Positions 45,811 through 57,643 of a stretch of DNA of 64,000 nt are shown one piece after another. The notes under the pieces were generated by a model, which was given only the letters and a program-made list of their open reading frames with translations, made no database searches and was not told where the DNA came from. Made by a program: the position numbers and the translations under genes. Origin of the DNA: Chrysopilus asiliformis (Eukaryota; Arthropoda; Insecta; Diptera; Rhagionidae). Within the stretch, counting starts at the first letter, position 1, and each line of letters opens with the position of its first letter. The stretch spans positions 24,911,487 through 24,975,486 of the forward strand of contig OZ035960.1 in NCBI GenBank assembly GCA_964034945.1. Direction: 5' to 3'.

Positions 45811-46360
45811 GTGCAGTGTATCAGAAATAAAAGCGAGATAAATATTTATTTTATTTCATTTTTAATAATTTTATGTCACTTTTAATTATTTTTAGTACAT
45901 TTTTTAAATATTTAAAAATTGTTTTTCAATTTTTTTTTAAATTTTTTTTTATTTTATATTTTCTAGCCATCGAATACATATCCTTGCATTTAAGATATCC
46001 TTAGTAATTTTTGTTTCCAGAATTGGATTCATTTTGAGGAAAATGATAGTTACGTTATCCTTATAGAACTTTCAGTTGTCCTTACAGACTTCTTAATGTC
46101 AGAATCGGATTCAGTGGTCCCAACAAACCCCAGATGAGATTTTTGTTCGGAAAATTTGAGAAAAAGTATAATCATGTTATCTTTACAGGACCTTGCATTA
46201 TCCTTAAAAGGACGAAATAGTTAAAACATTGTATTGTCATCGAAAATACGTATGTGGTAAATTTCAAGTCAATTAAACAACCAGAATTGACCCTGACATA
46301 CAAACAGATGCGAAGGCAAGCCAAAAAAAAAGCTTTTAAAAAATCATCACACATTTAGGC
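45811..46360 (+). repeat. Family E dispersed repeat, copy 1
   Basis: It begins GTATCAGAAATAAAAGCGAG. The segment 46,095-46,180 (CGGATTCAGTGG...CCAGATGAGATTTTTG) matches the minus strand of 56,540-56,625. Then ACGTATGTGGTAAATTTCAA and GACCCTGACATACAAACAGA parallel the other copy's end. No protein. Confidence 0.55.
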
Positions 46361-47805
46361 GCGAGGAGGCGGTCTACAAGAGTGTAATGGCGGTAATAAC
46401 TGAATCCCCAAAAAGAGAGAGAGATTCGAAACAACTTATGAAAAGTTATATAAAATTATTTTTAGTTAAACAAAAAATAAATAAAATAGTATTACTTCAA
46501 AAGATCTGATCAAATTTTACAAGATATTGCTTTCTCTACGCTGCGCTGATCTGCGCTTGCACACAATTCTATATTATCTGCATTGCATAAAACAATACCT
46601 GTCATTTTAGATAAATTATAACATTGCAAAATAATTGGTTAGATTTGCGTTGATGTTTAATGCACTTCCTTTCTCTAAATTAATGGCAGCCATTAAAAGC
46701 TGTGAAATTGAATTCATGCAGAGTGCATTTCCGTATAAATTTCATTTAGATGAAGAACATTGATAGATTTTGCAGTGATCACATAGTCTACCTTGGAACC
46801 TCCAATCATAGGTGCTCTCCAACTGTTTTAATTTTCATTTAATGTCTTTAGTTGGATTGAGTCCAAGAAATGGACAGAAATTGTTACCATTTCAATTGTA
46901 AAAGTAGAATGGATACACTTGCTGTATTTTTTAACTTGATGGATTTTATTGAAGCTATGGTTACTTTCGTTAGGTCGTTCGAATGGCAACTAATAAAACA
47001 GATATTAAAACCAAAGCTAAAACTCCTTTTCCATTCGGCACCAAAAGTGGCCTCCCTGGCGTAATAAAATAAAAGTTTTCTGGTTGATTGCAGACAGGAG
47101 TTATCACCGTTGAACTGCTAAAGTCGGACTGTAAATCTTGTCAGCTCTAGTTATGTCGAAAAACAAATTTCTGTATTTTTCGTTTAATATTCGCTGAGGT
47201 CTGACTTGTTAATAACATTATTATTATATTAGTAGATTTACTCTTTTTTGTGTTTAACGATCGACATATATGTAGACAAATCGATTTTAAAATTAACCGC
47301 CATCGCCACAAGCGCTTAAACCTAGTCTAGTTGGACTCGATATCAGGAGAACTGGTTTGTTGTACCATTCTCAAATATTATGTAAGACAAACATTGAATG
47401 GAACAAGATAAGAGATTAGCCGTATATTAATATTTAATTATTTCGCTAGTGCCGTAGATATTAGATTTTTTCTGAGAAACGATAAAATATTTTTTAGGCG
47501 TGTGATTTAATATTCTATTTTTAAACCAGTTTAATACAAGACACATGTGGAGGTATCACCACGTATCACCATGTTAGGAAAATAAGTTAAATTTATCTTG
47601 GATTTTTTTACACGCAAAATTGTGTTAGTTGTGATGACTTGTGAATGTCGTAATATTTAAAATTTAACGCCCTTCATCAATGTAATTACCTAATCAAAGA
47701 TTTCACAGTTACTTATCACAGGGAGTTGTCAACATGGGTATAACTAATCGGGAGTCAACTATTTTTTATGCAAAACGAATACAGTTATATGACCAAAAAC
47801 TATGA
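46361..47805. other. Non-coding, nothing clear
   Basis: AT-rich with scattered short ORFs; no supported feature. Confidence 0.4.
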
Positions 47806-48098
47806 TTAACCCTTTCGGTACATGTTTTTTTCTATGCGTTTTAAAAATACTCTATACAAATTAATTATATTTAAGCTATTAATATTCATTTAAAACAATA
47901 AAAAAAAAATAAAAAATTTTAATTTTTTTCAAATACGTCCACTGTGGTCCAGCTTTTTACTCAAAAAATCAAAATTGGGTCAAAAATGCACTTAATGGTG
48001 CACTGAATGAGAATAGAGTGTTGAAAATAAATAAATAATAAGTCATTTAAAATTTTTAACTGCGTTGCCATATGGCATCAAAATACCGAAAGGGTTAA
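47806..48098 (+). mobile_element. Family B piggyBac-type MITE, copy 2 (intact)
   Basis: TTAACCCTTTCGGTACATG ... AAAATACCGAAAGGGTTAA: 11-bp perfect terminal inverted repeats (CCCTTTCGGTA) with TTAA on both sides, 285 bp between the TTAAs. No ORF. It supplies the empty site (CAAATACGTCC, about 47,930) for the pogo-like insertion at 35.9 kb. Confidence 0.9.
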
Positions 48099-49969
48099 AT
48101 TAGAATTCTTAAAAACAGGAACAAATACGAAAATACTTTCCTTAAGAAATATGTATAACCTCTAAAAAATTTAGTGGCACGATAAAAATATACCTTCAGC
48201 GATTTGAAAAAGGTTAACGCAATTTTTGCATACATTTACTATAAAAAATTTGAAACAACATCGAGTGCGATTTATAATAAAAGACCAATGAAATTCTCAA
48301 AACATTTTATAAGAATTTTTTTAAATAAGACATTTAAGTGTCAGTAAAGAGGTGTTAAATTTAAATAACTTTAAATTGATGTCATTGAGTCAGTGACTAG
48401 CGAATGGACTTATTTAGTATCTGGGGCAGTTTTTTTATCAGAAAACGATTAAACCAAAAGATTCCCCTGAGATCACATTTATAGTTAAGCTGCAATAACA
48501 CTGGAGTGTCTCAGTTTTACACTCTTGGGTGAGCTTTTCTATGTATATTGCAGTCATTTAAAATTTATTCATAGGTCGTTGATATTCATCTCGGTGGAAT
48601 ACTGGGGGTGCTGTGAGGCAACTAAAACTGCTGAATTGACGCAATTCGTAAGTTAAAACCAACAGTTCACAGTGAGCATGAAACACGCGACAGATCTTAA
48701 CGAAAATATTTAATAACGGTGAACAATTTGTCACCTGGGTGAATGTAATCGCTACATGAAATCTATTTTAGTTTTGCGAATTTAAGAAACACAAAAAACT
48801 CGTACGACTCACAAAAAAATCCCAACTGTATGAAATAAATGAAAAATTACTATTTTGTTTTGTGTTGGCCATAAATTATAAAATTGACGCTATGCAACAT
48901 CGATTAACGGTAGCGGATAGTGGCATAGAATGATATAGCAAAGGCATAGGATAGCATTTGGAACATGTTTTTTTTTAACTTAGCATTTCGTGAAGTGTTT
49001 ATTTGTTGAGTGCTATGTTGCTTATTATCTACGGTGGACTATCATTATCGTGTAGAATAGACCAAATAGTTAGAAAAGAGCACTTGCAATTCGTATCAAA
49101 GCAGCCAAGATCGGCAAAGTTTTCATTTGTTTCTAAGACGATTGAAGTCAGCGGGCGATGCCATTAATCTCAGGTTTTTTTTAACAGGCACTTTATTTAG
49201 AGCAAAATTTCACTTTCGCTGTTTTACCTAGCACACTTGCTATTTGAAAGACGATATTATATACTCGTAGATATAAAGATAGCAGTATGATAGCTAACTA
49301 GATGCATTTGTTAAACTTATGCTATTTTATGCTGAGACATATATGTGTACATGTTTGTCTGTCTTTTCAGCAGAAATATTAAGGTATCATTGCAATGGTC
49401 GATGTACGAGTACACCTTAATTGAAGTGCACAAGGTGGTCAAACGTCTTTTCAAATAGCGACGACTCGGCTTGGAAAAAGGAGACCGAAAATGTTTTACA
49501 AGCTGATTACGTTACGTGTGATACAATTATACTACATGTGACTTGATAATATGCTGTATCGTGTTTTAATGTTATGGAGAGTAAAACATTAAAAAATACT
49601 TTGCAGATGTTATAATAAAAAAAAAAGTCTTTTTTGCCTGTGTTTCGAAGTTGATTGCAAAATTGATGTTCACACAGTTTCAAAATTTTATAATTTTAAT
49701 AATAGTCAAATATGAAATGTAGCAAATTTGGCACTTAAATAAAATCTTAAAATCCACCTAAACTTTTTTTATACGAAATTTCTAATTCTCTTTCGACCCA
49801 ATCTTCCTAATGCTATTATCAGACTTATCTAGTCTTTCTGAGCTACATTACAAAAAACTGCACTACCTGCATGCGGCAATGTCTGAAGCCTCTGCACCCC
49901 AGAAACCCCAGAAAGCAGCGCAGCATTTTCAAATGCTGCGCAATCTACAAAGCAGCTACATGTGAACAC
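48099..49969. other. Non-coding; one perfect hairpin
   Basis: AT-rich with no supported gene. A perfect 11-bp inverted repeat with a 2-nt loop, GCGCAGCATTT-TC-AAATGCTGCGC, lies at 49,918-49,941, 30 bp from the mariner end. Confidence 0.5.
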
Positions 49970-51020
49970 TACGAGGGCAGTCCGATAAGTACTTAGCCTA
50001 CAAAAAAAAACGAAAATTTTGGAAAAGTGACCATTTATTTCTCAACATAGTCTCCTTTTAGCTCGATACACTTGACCCAGCGATGCTCCAACTTCTTTAA
50101 CCCGTCTGAAAAATACGTTTTCTCGAGGTCTGCAAAGCAGGCCTCCGTAGCGGCGATGACCTCCTCATTCGACTTAAATTTCTGCCCGGCGAGTGACTTT
50201 TTCAAGTTTGGAAACAAAAAGAAGTCGCACGGGGCCAAATCTGGAGACTACGGTGGATGGGGCAGCAGTTCGTAGCCCAATTCGACCAATTTGGCCGTGG
50301 CGACGGCGGAGGTGTGAGCCGGTGCGTTGTCATGGTGGAAGAGCACTTTTTTCTTCGCCAAATGGGGCCGTTTTTTCTGCAATTCGGCGTCGAATCGGCC
50401 CAATAATTCGGTATAGTAGAGCCCTGTGATCGTTTTGCCCTTCTCCAGGTAGTCGGTGTAGATCACACCTTGTGAATCCCAGAAAACGGTGGCCATCACC
50501 TTTCCGGCAGATAGGACAGTCTTCGCCTTCTTCGGAGCACGTTCGCCGGGTAAAATCCACTGTTTCGACTGTTCCTTAGTCTCTGGTGTGTACCAGTGGA
50601 TCCATGTTTCGTCGACGATCACGAAACGACGCAGAAACTCCTTCGGATTGTGCTTAAACAGCGTCAAACACTGCTGTGAAGTGGTTTCACGATTGCGCTT
50701 ATTGTCCGGAGTGAGCAAACGCGGCACCCATCGCGCCGACAACTTTCTCATGCCCAAAATTTCACGCGGTCTTTTGAGATGCCTACTATTTCAGCTATCT
50801 CGCGCACCTTCAATCGGCGGTCTGCCAATACGAGATCGTGGATTTTTGTTATGTTATCCTCCGTGGTAGCCGTTTTCGTAGCACCTGGGCGTGGCTAATC
50901 AAAAACCGACGTGCGATCACGTTGAAACTCGTTACACCAATTTTTGACGGTCGCCATCGAAGGAGAAGAGTCACCGTACACAGCATCCAAGCGCTCTTTG
51001 ATTTCGCTGCGCGATTCACC
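49970..51020 (-). mobile_element. Mariner element, 5'-truncated
   Basis: The 3' end is preserved: TA (49,970-49,971) then CGAGGGCAGTCCGATAAGTA, followed by CTTAGCCTA, a mariner-type terminal repeat. The transposase pseudogene runs leftward into it. On the right, the similarity stops inside the transposase N terminus near 51,020 and no matching terminal repeat is found, so the 5' part is deleted or replaced. Confidence 0.85.
50035..51020 (-). pseudogene. Mariner transposase (D,D34D), broken
   Basis: Reading right to left: a partial helix-turn-helix part (ESRSEIKERLDAVYGDSSPS; NWCNEFQRDRTSVFD), then a TAG at 50,895-50,897, PRPGA, and a second HTH-like part (KVREIAEIVGISKDRV). A small deletion near 50,755 shifts the frame. 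Next come GMRKLSARWVPRLLTPDNKR, the first catalytic Asp in IVDETWIHWYTPE, the second in FHHDNAPAHTS, and a TAG at 50,248-50,250 replacing Tyr of HPPYSPD. The third Asp is in LAPCDFFLFP and the natural end is DYVEK at 50,035. All three catalytic Asp survive with 34 residues between the last two. The family is about 345 residues; two stops, a frameshift and a missing start make it inactive. Confidence 0.95.
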
Positions 51021-51810
51021 TTAATGGTTTGGACAAATTGGTTTTAGTTTTTGAGATAATAGAAAAACAACTGGTTATCGAAAACAAACCTAAATAAATA
51101 GTTATTTTTTTAAAAATTTTCAGAAAATTTTAACGTAAATGATGCTCAATATCACCTACATTATTTTTTAGAATCACCAAAAAATATCCATTAAGGTTCC
51201 GAAAGTGGTTTTTTTTTCATGATGCCAGTATAAAAAAAGAAATATTTTATATCCGGATTATAACAATAGTCTTAAGACAAATCAATTTATCAAAATTAAA
51301 ATTATTCCCTTTCATCGATAATCAAAATTGATTACATATAATTTGGATTGATAGCTGAATGATTGCGTCAAAAGCCTAGAGAGAAATTCAATAGATGCAC
51401 TTTATATCGACCCTACCTTTGATTCAATCATTCTTTCGATATTGGAAGATAAAACAAAATCAGAAAAATGAATTTTCTTCAATAGATTGAAATAAAAGAT
51501 ACCTACTTGTATCACAATTATTACCTTAGGCGTTACTTTAAAAATAGAAAATTCATGAATTCACCAAAGTTTAAGATAATTTTTTTTACTATGATTTATT
51601 TGAATCTTGCACTCATTATACAAAATTTAATGCAATTATGATTTTTGAACCTTGTATCTAGTTTGAATGTTTCTTCCGGACTTTCAATTATCCAACATTT
51701 TACCAAAGTCCACCAAAGTCTTAGATAATTTTCATCTATGCTGCAGTGTACAATGGCGACATTGCAATTTCAGTGTTGGCGATATGCATGCATTTTGAGA
51801 CATTGGACAT
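51021..51810. other. Non-coding, AT-rich
   Basis: Flank of the truncated mariner; nothing recognised. Confidence 0.4.
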
Positions 51811-51813
51811 GTC

Positions 51814-51850
51814 TATATAAATATAATCAGGGAAACTACGACGTTGCAGT
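51814..51850 (+). promoter_or_regulatory. Possible TATA plus initiator
   Basis: TATATAAATA at 51,814-51,823 and TTGCAGTTG with its A at 51,848 are about 32 bp apart, close to the insect optimum. The G/C content rises just downstream and an ATG opens 20 bp later. Confidence 0.3.
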
Positions 51851-51867
51851 TGTCGTAACGCTGTAAC

Positions 51868-51969
51868 ATGACCTGCGCCGCGCTGAGTGTAGGAAAAGCG
51901 TACAATGGACCGCAAGCAGTAAAATCTGCACAAGATTTGATACAACACTTTGCGACTCAAAATTTGTGA
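51868..51969 (+). CDS. Possible small ORF, 33 codons, unknown
   Basis: It starts MTCAALSVGKAYNGPQAVKS and ends ...HFATQNL-TGA. Its codons are GC-richer than the surroundings, it lies 20 bp after a TATA/initiator pair, and a donor-like GCG|GTATGT follows about 12 bp after the stop. An overlapping 74-codon minus-strand ORF (51,960-51,736) is equally open, so coding status is uncertain. Confidence 0.25.
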   Translation: MTCAALSVGKAYNGPQAVKSAQDLIQHFATQNL

Positions 51970-53530
51970 CTTTCAGCGGTATGTTTTTGTGTTTTTTGTC
52001 TTTGGGAAAATGAGAGCAAAATCTTTATCCACGACTTACAAATATAGAATGAGTTTGAGGAAAATGACTTTCACCGAAAATGAAAATCTCGAGGCTGTTT
52101 GGTAATATGTGTTTCGCTATGGACTGCAGCACAACATGCAGTGAAAAATGTTGCAGGTAAAGAAATATAGAGCAATTGGCCGCCATGTTGATAAAAGGCT
52201 TCAATATCGTTCGGGTATCTGTACATTTTTTTCATACGTAACTACTTCAATATAGACGTCGTTTAAAATATGTCTTTTCGCCCGAGGGGATAGTTTTTCA
52301 TAGCAGCAAGAATAAGTTATAAGTACAAAACCGAACCGATAGTGACGCTTGACTAAAGTCAAACCTATGTTTTAAGTGATACCTACGCTGATAACTCTCC
52401 AAATTGAAATCAACTCGATATTCACGTTACTTCACTGTTACGAAACCGAAAAAAAAATTCTTAATGTGTAACAAAGTTTGATCACGGTCCACTCCTATTG
52501 TATTATAAAAACCACACTTAGTTAGGGGTGTGCAGAATGTGTTAAACAATTGAAATTGTAACTGGCCTTATATATCAGATGGCCACTAAGATGATTGTGC
52601 TTTGTCGTACAAAGTCCGGATTATGATGACGAAATCTTAATGCTTGAATTTCTTACATTAAATCTTATCCACTCCATTTGCCATAGACTGCATTAAGTGT
52701 AGGTAGAGTGTTTGGCCAGTGCATTGCATCGAATTCACTGCGGTTATGTGGATCTCATGTGATATATGGATGTTGTACGGACTTAAATAGAGTTTCTCAA
52801 TACTTTTGTCATATGACTTGAAAATGCACGGCATTTATGGTATGAGCACGCGAGACGATACAGAATTTTATGCGCTTGTAATTCGCGTTTAAATCGGACA
52901 AAAATTGCACAGAAATTGCGCGTAACCAACTGATATATGAAATCTCAAATGTTCCTGTGGCGTCGGCAACAGTTGATGTTATTTTTGTGGCTGCGACTGA
53001 CACGGACAACACCTGAATTTCAAGGTGTTTTAATTCGACAGATTAGCAGAGTAACAAACTAGCGAACAAATAGATAGATAGACAGCCAGACAAACTAACT
53101 AAAAGTGATCATTAAGACAGATACAAATATTACGTGAAGTTACGAGTGAGTTACTAGGAGTAACTGAATTTGATGACGACCAACAACGGTGAGGTAGCAA
53201 TTTTTCTGTCGTGATAATGCAATTTGCCGAGGTGTAAATTTCACCCTAAATGGAGCAGTCCGTGACAAATATTTCGCCAATCAAGTTACAGTCAAGCTAA
53301 AAACAAGGAAATAATGAAGAAGTTTATATTCCTCATTTTTAGTTTTTTCGATTTACACCGCGTTCGACAAATATAGTTACTTTATAATTACGAGACGTTT
53401 CGGGTCGGGGCTGTGCTACCGTTAGTCTGAGTTGTTAGTCTGAAATGGTCACTCAAAGACTGAAGTTCAGGCTTCAAAACATTGGGTTGCTCCGTAAATT
53501 GTACCTGTGTAAAGCCCAATTCAGACTAAC
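51970..53530. other. Moderately GC-rich non-coding stretch
   Basis: Less AT-rich than most of the window. A 67-codon minus-strand ORF (53,012-52,809) is open but unmatched. No promoter-exon structure could be assembled; it could hold regulatory DNA or unrecognised exons. Confidence 0.35.
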
Positions 53531-53629
53531 GATTGCGATTACAATTAAGATTAAAGCTTTCATTTCCTTATCGTTGAAAGCTTTGATTTCATTGGTCGAG
53601 AAGCTTCAATCATAATTATAATCGTAATC
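53531..53629. mobile_element. Foldback MITE, about 100 bp
   Basis: GATTGCGATTACAATTAAGA + TTAAAGCTT pairs with the right arm, read on the other strand as GATTACGATTATAATTATGA + TTGAAGCTT. The loop also contains CTTTCA/TGAAAG pairing. Confidence 0.65.
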
Positions 53630-53652
53630 CCAACACACACAAAAATGAACTA

Positions 53653-53880
53653 CACTCAGAAAAATGGAAGCTAACTCGACGACCTACATACGGCGTAATT
53701 GGCCTCGGGCAGGCGCGCGTTCGCCTGCATGTGGGCAAGTAAAACTGAGTTGACCTGTGGTCGGAGAAATTCTGAAATTAAGCCACCAGCAGGTCAAGTA
53801 GGGCATTGGGAGCTGCACGAGTTGACCTTAGATAGGTTAACTCTGACCGCTAGCTGGCTTACAGACACCTCTGTAAGGTA
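53653..53880 (+). mobile_element. Family C MITE, copy 3, 3'-truncated
   Basis: It begins TA-CACTCAGAAAAATG and matches copies 1 and 2 through GGTTAACTCTGACCGCTAGC and CTGTAAGG, then stops, so the right terminal repeat is missing. Internally it is closest to copy 2. Confidence 0.8.
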
Positions 53881-55184
53881 AGAGTTAAAAATAATGTTCT
53901 TGCTTTTATTTGTGGTATACAACGCCTAAAAAAATAGGTTTTTTCTTCGTGGTTTTAAAAAAAAAAAAAAAAGTTGTTTACTATTATAATGGTGTAAAGT
54001 TTTAATCATTAATAAACACAATACCTACCCAAAGATACAAAGATTATAAAGACTAGAGAAATGTTGAAAATATACGAAGATAACTAACCATGTGAATGCT
54101 TTCACTTTCATTTAATGTGGAGCAACAGCTGATTTTTGATGTTAAAATTCATAGTCTATAACTATATGTCCTATGTAGTGATATGATAATGCATTCCAGA
54201 TACATTGCGTATGTAAACCAACAAAGCAAATAAACATAAGATCAATTTCAACGGCAGACTAAGCCGCGATCATTGCTACACTTCACCGATCAAGTGAACT
54301 GTTTCTTATGGTTTCGAATTCCAGCAAAAGATGTTTTTAAAAAAAATTAAAGAAATGTTTTGGTTTTCACTAGCATCCAACGAGGAGCATAATCGACATA
54401 AATCTGAAAAATTGTCTTAAGATAGTCTCGGCTGAGTTCAGGCATCAAAATTGCATACTTTCAATAGGAAGGAAGTCAGGTATCCAAAACGACGCATTTT
54501 AAGCAACAGCAAAATAACGAAGAGTGAAGCATTGATATTACGCGTGCATTTGTAATCGGCTTAGGAGTTTTTTTTTTATTATTTTAGTTCCATGATATTT
54601 AGCTTATCGGCTTTAAAGTTTGGTGCTTACTATGAAAGTCACGCTCACTGGATTCACTCTGATGCTAAACTGACTTAAGCTCCAATTTGAATAACTGAAT
54701 TGTATGGAACAACAGCCACAAAATTGTGATCCTAATTTTAAAATAGTCTATCGGGATACCGGAAGTGAATGCAAATCGAAATGTATGCAATTTGTTTGTT
54801 TTGAAGAAAATATCGTTCACTGTGTTTGAACTGCAAAACATTGCAACGTGATATAATCAACTATGGATAGATATTTTAATCTAGTAACAGCATATAACAA
54901 ATCATTAATAAGAAATTATTAGGTGTTTTATATAGTGGCAATTGGAACGAAACTTTTTTTGGTCTTAGATTTTTAATAAAAATTTAATAAAACTAATTGT
55001 TTTCTTTCTCTAAATTTATATATGGGGCTGTCCATAAAACACGTCATGCTAATTTTATAAACTCTTCCCCCTCGTTATGTTTTTTTCGCAATTTTTTGTA
55101 TGGAATTTATTACCGCCAGCCATCACATTATCGCAGACTCCCGCTACCTCATAAGAGTGTTGCGTATTTTTCCATTAAATCTGT
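53881..55184. other. Non-coding, nothing clear
   Basis: No supported gene or repeat. Confidence 0.4.
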
Positions 55185-55480
55185 TTAACCCTTTCGGTAT
55201 TTTGATGCCATATGGCAACGCAGTTAAAATTTTTAAATGACTTATTATTTATTTATTTACAACACTGTATTCTCATTCAGTGCACCATTAAGTGCATTTT
55301 TGACCCAATTTTGATTTTTTGAGTAAAAAGCTGGACCCCAGTGGACGTATTTGAAAAAAATTAAAATTTTAATTTTTTTTTTTTTTGTTTTAAATGAATA
55401 CTAATAGCTTAAACATCATTAATTTGTATAGAGAGTATTTTTAAAACCCATAGAAAAAAAACATGTACCGAAAGGGTTAA
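55185..55480 (-). mobile_element. Family B piggyBac-type MITE, copy 3 (intact)
   Basis: Same 11-bp CCCTTTCGGTA terminal repeats and TTAA flanks as the 47.8-kb copy, in the opposite orientation; about 288 bp between the TTAAs. The TA where the pogo-like element entered copy 1 is unoccupied here (GGACGTATTTG on plus). Confidence 0.9.
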
Positions 55481-56344
55481 AAAAAATTAATCGAAGCAAA
55501 ATAACGGTGAACTAAATAATACTAAACACGTAAATCAAGTACTCTGGCATTATTTTACTAAACTAGAAGCTGATTGCCTTAAAGTTAAAACCATTTTAAG
55601 GTTACACGGATCACAGGTTCTTCACCTTTTCTGTCGAGAGATGGTAACTCTGTGCAGGTTGGCTTAGGTCAGTTTGCCGTACCTTACAATTCTGTCCACT
55701 TCAGTGAAGTTCGTCTCCTTTGTTATTTTCTTATATGTTTGTAATTCAAGCAGCTATTGAATGGGCAGTGGACTAAGATCCAAACTCCGATATATTCGAT
55801 GATATGCAAAAATTATCCACAAGATCAGTATTAAGTTGAGATGCATTAAATAACAACAATAAAGCAAAATCGGTCAGACTTTGGTCATAAGTTACATAAC
55901 ATTTTATGTCGCGTTCAACTTGTACAGATTTATGTCTCAAGTTTGATAGCAGCCGCAGCAGTTCCTACAAACACAATTTACGGCATTTAAGGCGATTAAT
56001 TGCTCCAACAGCAGTCAGCGCATTTCATTTTAAGTTACCTTGGATAAAAAATTTACATGTTGGGCCAAGTAATGTGCACTAAGGGCTTATTTGGTCACTA
56101 GACGACGAAAAAACATAAACCAAAATAAGTAAATTATGGACCGCGATTGATGAAGAATCCATATAAGATATGGTGAACCTATTTAAAGTTTTATCATATC
56201 AATCCTGACAAATTCCGCAAGGATTCGAGGATTCGCAAAATATTCTTGAATAACTAAAAATTTCGGGTTGATATATAAGTATTGCCACATCTTTAGAAAA
56301 CAAGTGTGGTAATCTAAAAAAAACTTTTTTTCAAAGAGAAAAAA
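55481..56344. other. Non-coding, nothing clear
   Basis: No supported feature. Confidence 0.4.
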
Positions 56345-56840
56345 AAACAATTTTTAAAAGGTTTTTCGTCTGTTTATCTGTCTATCCTGGTCAAAGCTTG
56401 TCATTTGAGTTTGATCATCTTTCACTCATCCGATTAACTCGAAATTTTGCACACACACGTAGCTACGGCGACAATACAATATTTTCGCTACTTCATTCTT
56501 GTAAGGACAACGGGAGATCCTATAAGAGATTATATAATTCTACTTTTCCTCAACTTTTCCGAAGCAAAATCTCATCTTGATACTTTTAGGGTCACTGAAT
56601 CCAATTCTGGAGTCAAACAGTTAGTTAGGATATATTAAAGGCAAGAATATATATTCAAACACTAAAAAGTATGTAATAAAAAATAAAATTTTTAAAAAAT
56701 TGGACAGAGCCTTTAATAAAAAATAAAGTACTCAAAAGAAAAAATAATTTTTCAGGCGCTGTGTATCAGAAATAAAAGCGAGATAAAATCATAAAAAATA
56801 AAATAAAATAATTATTTTCATCGCTTTTATTTCTGTATGT
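56345..56840 (-). repeat. Family E dispersed repeat, copy 2
   Basis: The minus strand gives AATTGGATTCAGTGACCC, AGATGAGATTTTGCTTCGG and ACGTGTGTGTGCAAAATTTC in the order seen at 46.1-46.3 kb. At the right, CAGAAATAAAAGCGA occurs both ways (about 56,768 and 56,820), an inverted repeat that includes the 45.8-kb copy's start motif. Confidence 0.55.
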
Positions 56841-56967
56841 AACAATGACGTTTCTATACAGATTTATAATTTTGGAGAAACCTAAACATTCTTGTTATGA
56901 AGGTTTTTTTTATTTTTTCAAAAGTGTTTTTTTTTGTTTTTGTAAAGACGTTTTAAACCTCTAACCT

Positions 56968-57381
56968 CTGGATCCTAATGAACGCAACGCGAACGCAACT
57001 CCAACGCTGTGAACTGTCACGCAGTGCAACATTTCAGCGGCAGAGCCCAATGGCATCTCATGAAGTAGTACAAGTGACATAATATAAAGTGGTATAAAGT
57101 TGGCAAAATTACAAAAATTGATAATTTTGAAGCGATAATTTACTTTATCTTTGTTATTTGTATGTTATTGCACTAAGGCTAGCAATTTTTCCTCGAACAG
57201 CATTTCCCCAACCTCACTTTATGAACTGTCAACGCAGAATTCTGCGGCAAAGTTAGAAGTTTGCAAACTTTTGCGTTGTAGTTGCGTTCACTGCGTTCAC
57301 TGTGCTCACTTCAAACGATTTCTATGAAACAAACTTGTAAGGGACAGTTTCTGCGTTTGCGTTGCGTTCATTGGGCTCCAG
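56968..57381. mobile_element. TIR element with GCGTT subterminal repeats, 414 bp
   Basis: The ends are CTGGATCCTAATGAACGCAA + CGCGAACGCA and, on the other strand, CTGGAGCCCAATGAACGCAA + CGCAAACGCA. Multiple GCGTT/AACGC words lie inside both ends, including TTGCGTTCACTGCGTTCACT near 57,280-57,300. No ORF. The target duplication is not clear. Confidence 0.7.
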
Positions 57382-57422
57382 GCATAATATTTCAACATAA
57401 GAAAAATTACAATTGCCGTTTA

Positions 57423-57643
57423 GGCGTCAAATACTCTATATGATGGCAGACAGAATGTTTATTTAGAAAAATCTATTTGTATAGGAGACTGGGAAAGCAG
57501 CGGTCTGATTGGATTTTAATGTATAGAACAGCTATGTTAAATCCTATTCTACACAGATTTTATCTTCATAAATTCACCGTTTTAAAAAAAAATGCGAAAA
57601 ACTGTTTCCTTTGTATGAGGGAGGGGGGGGGGGGGGGGGGGGG
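57423..57643 (+). repeat. Family A fragment ending in a 21-G run
   Basis: Collinear with the 35.6-kb fragment, then CATAAATTCACCGTTTTAAA and TTTGTATGAGGGAGGG into about 21 consecutive G (57,623-57,643). The G run sits where full copies have GGGGGGTACCCCCC, and the family sequence ends there. Confidence 0.7.

Noticed and set aside
57623..57643. G21 run as a biological signal in itself
   Set aside because: Homopolymer length is unreliable in assemblies; only its recurrent position in family A is treated as informative.
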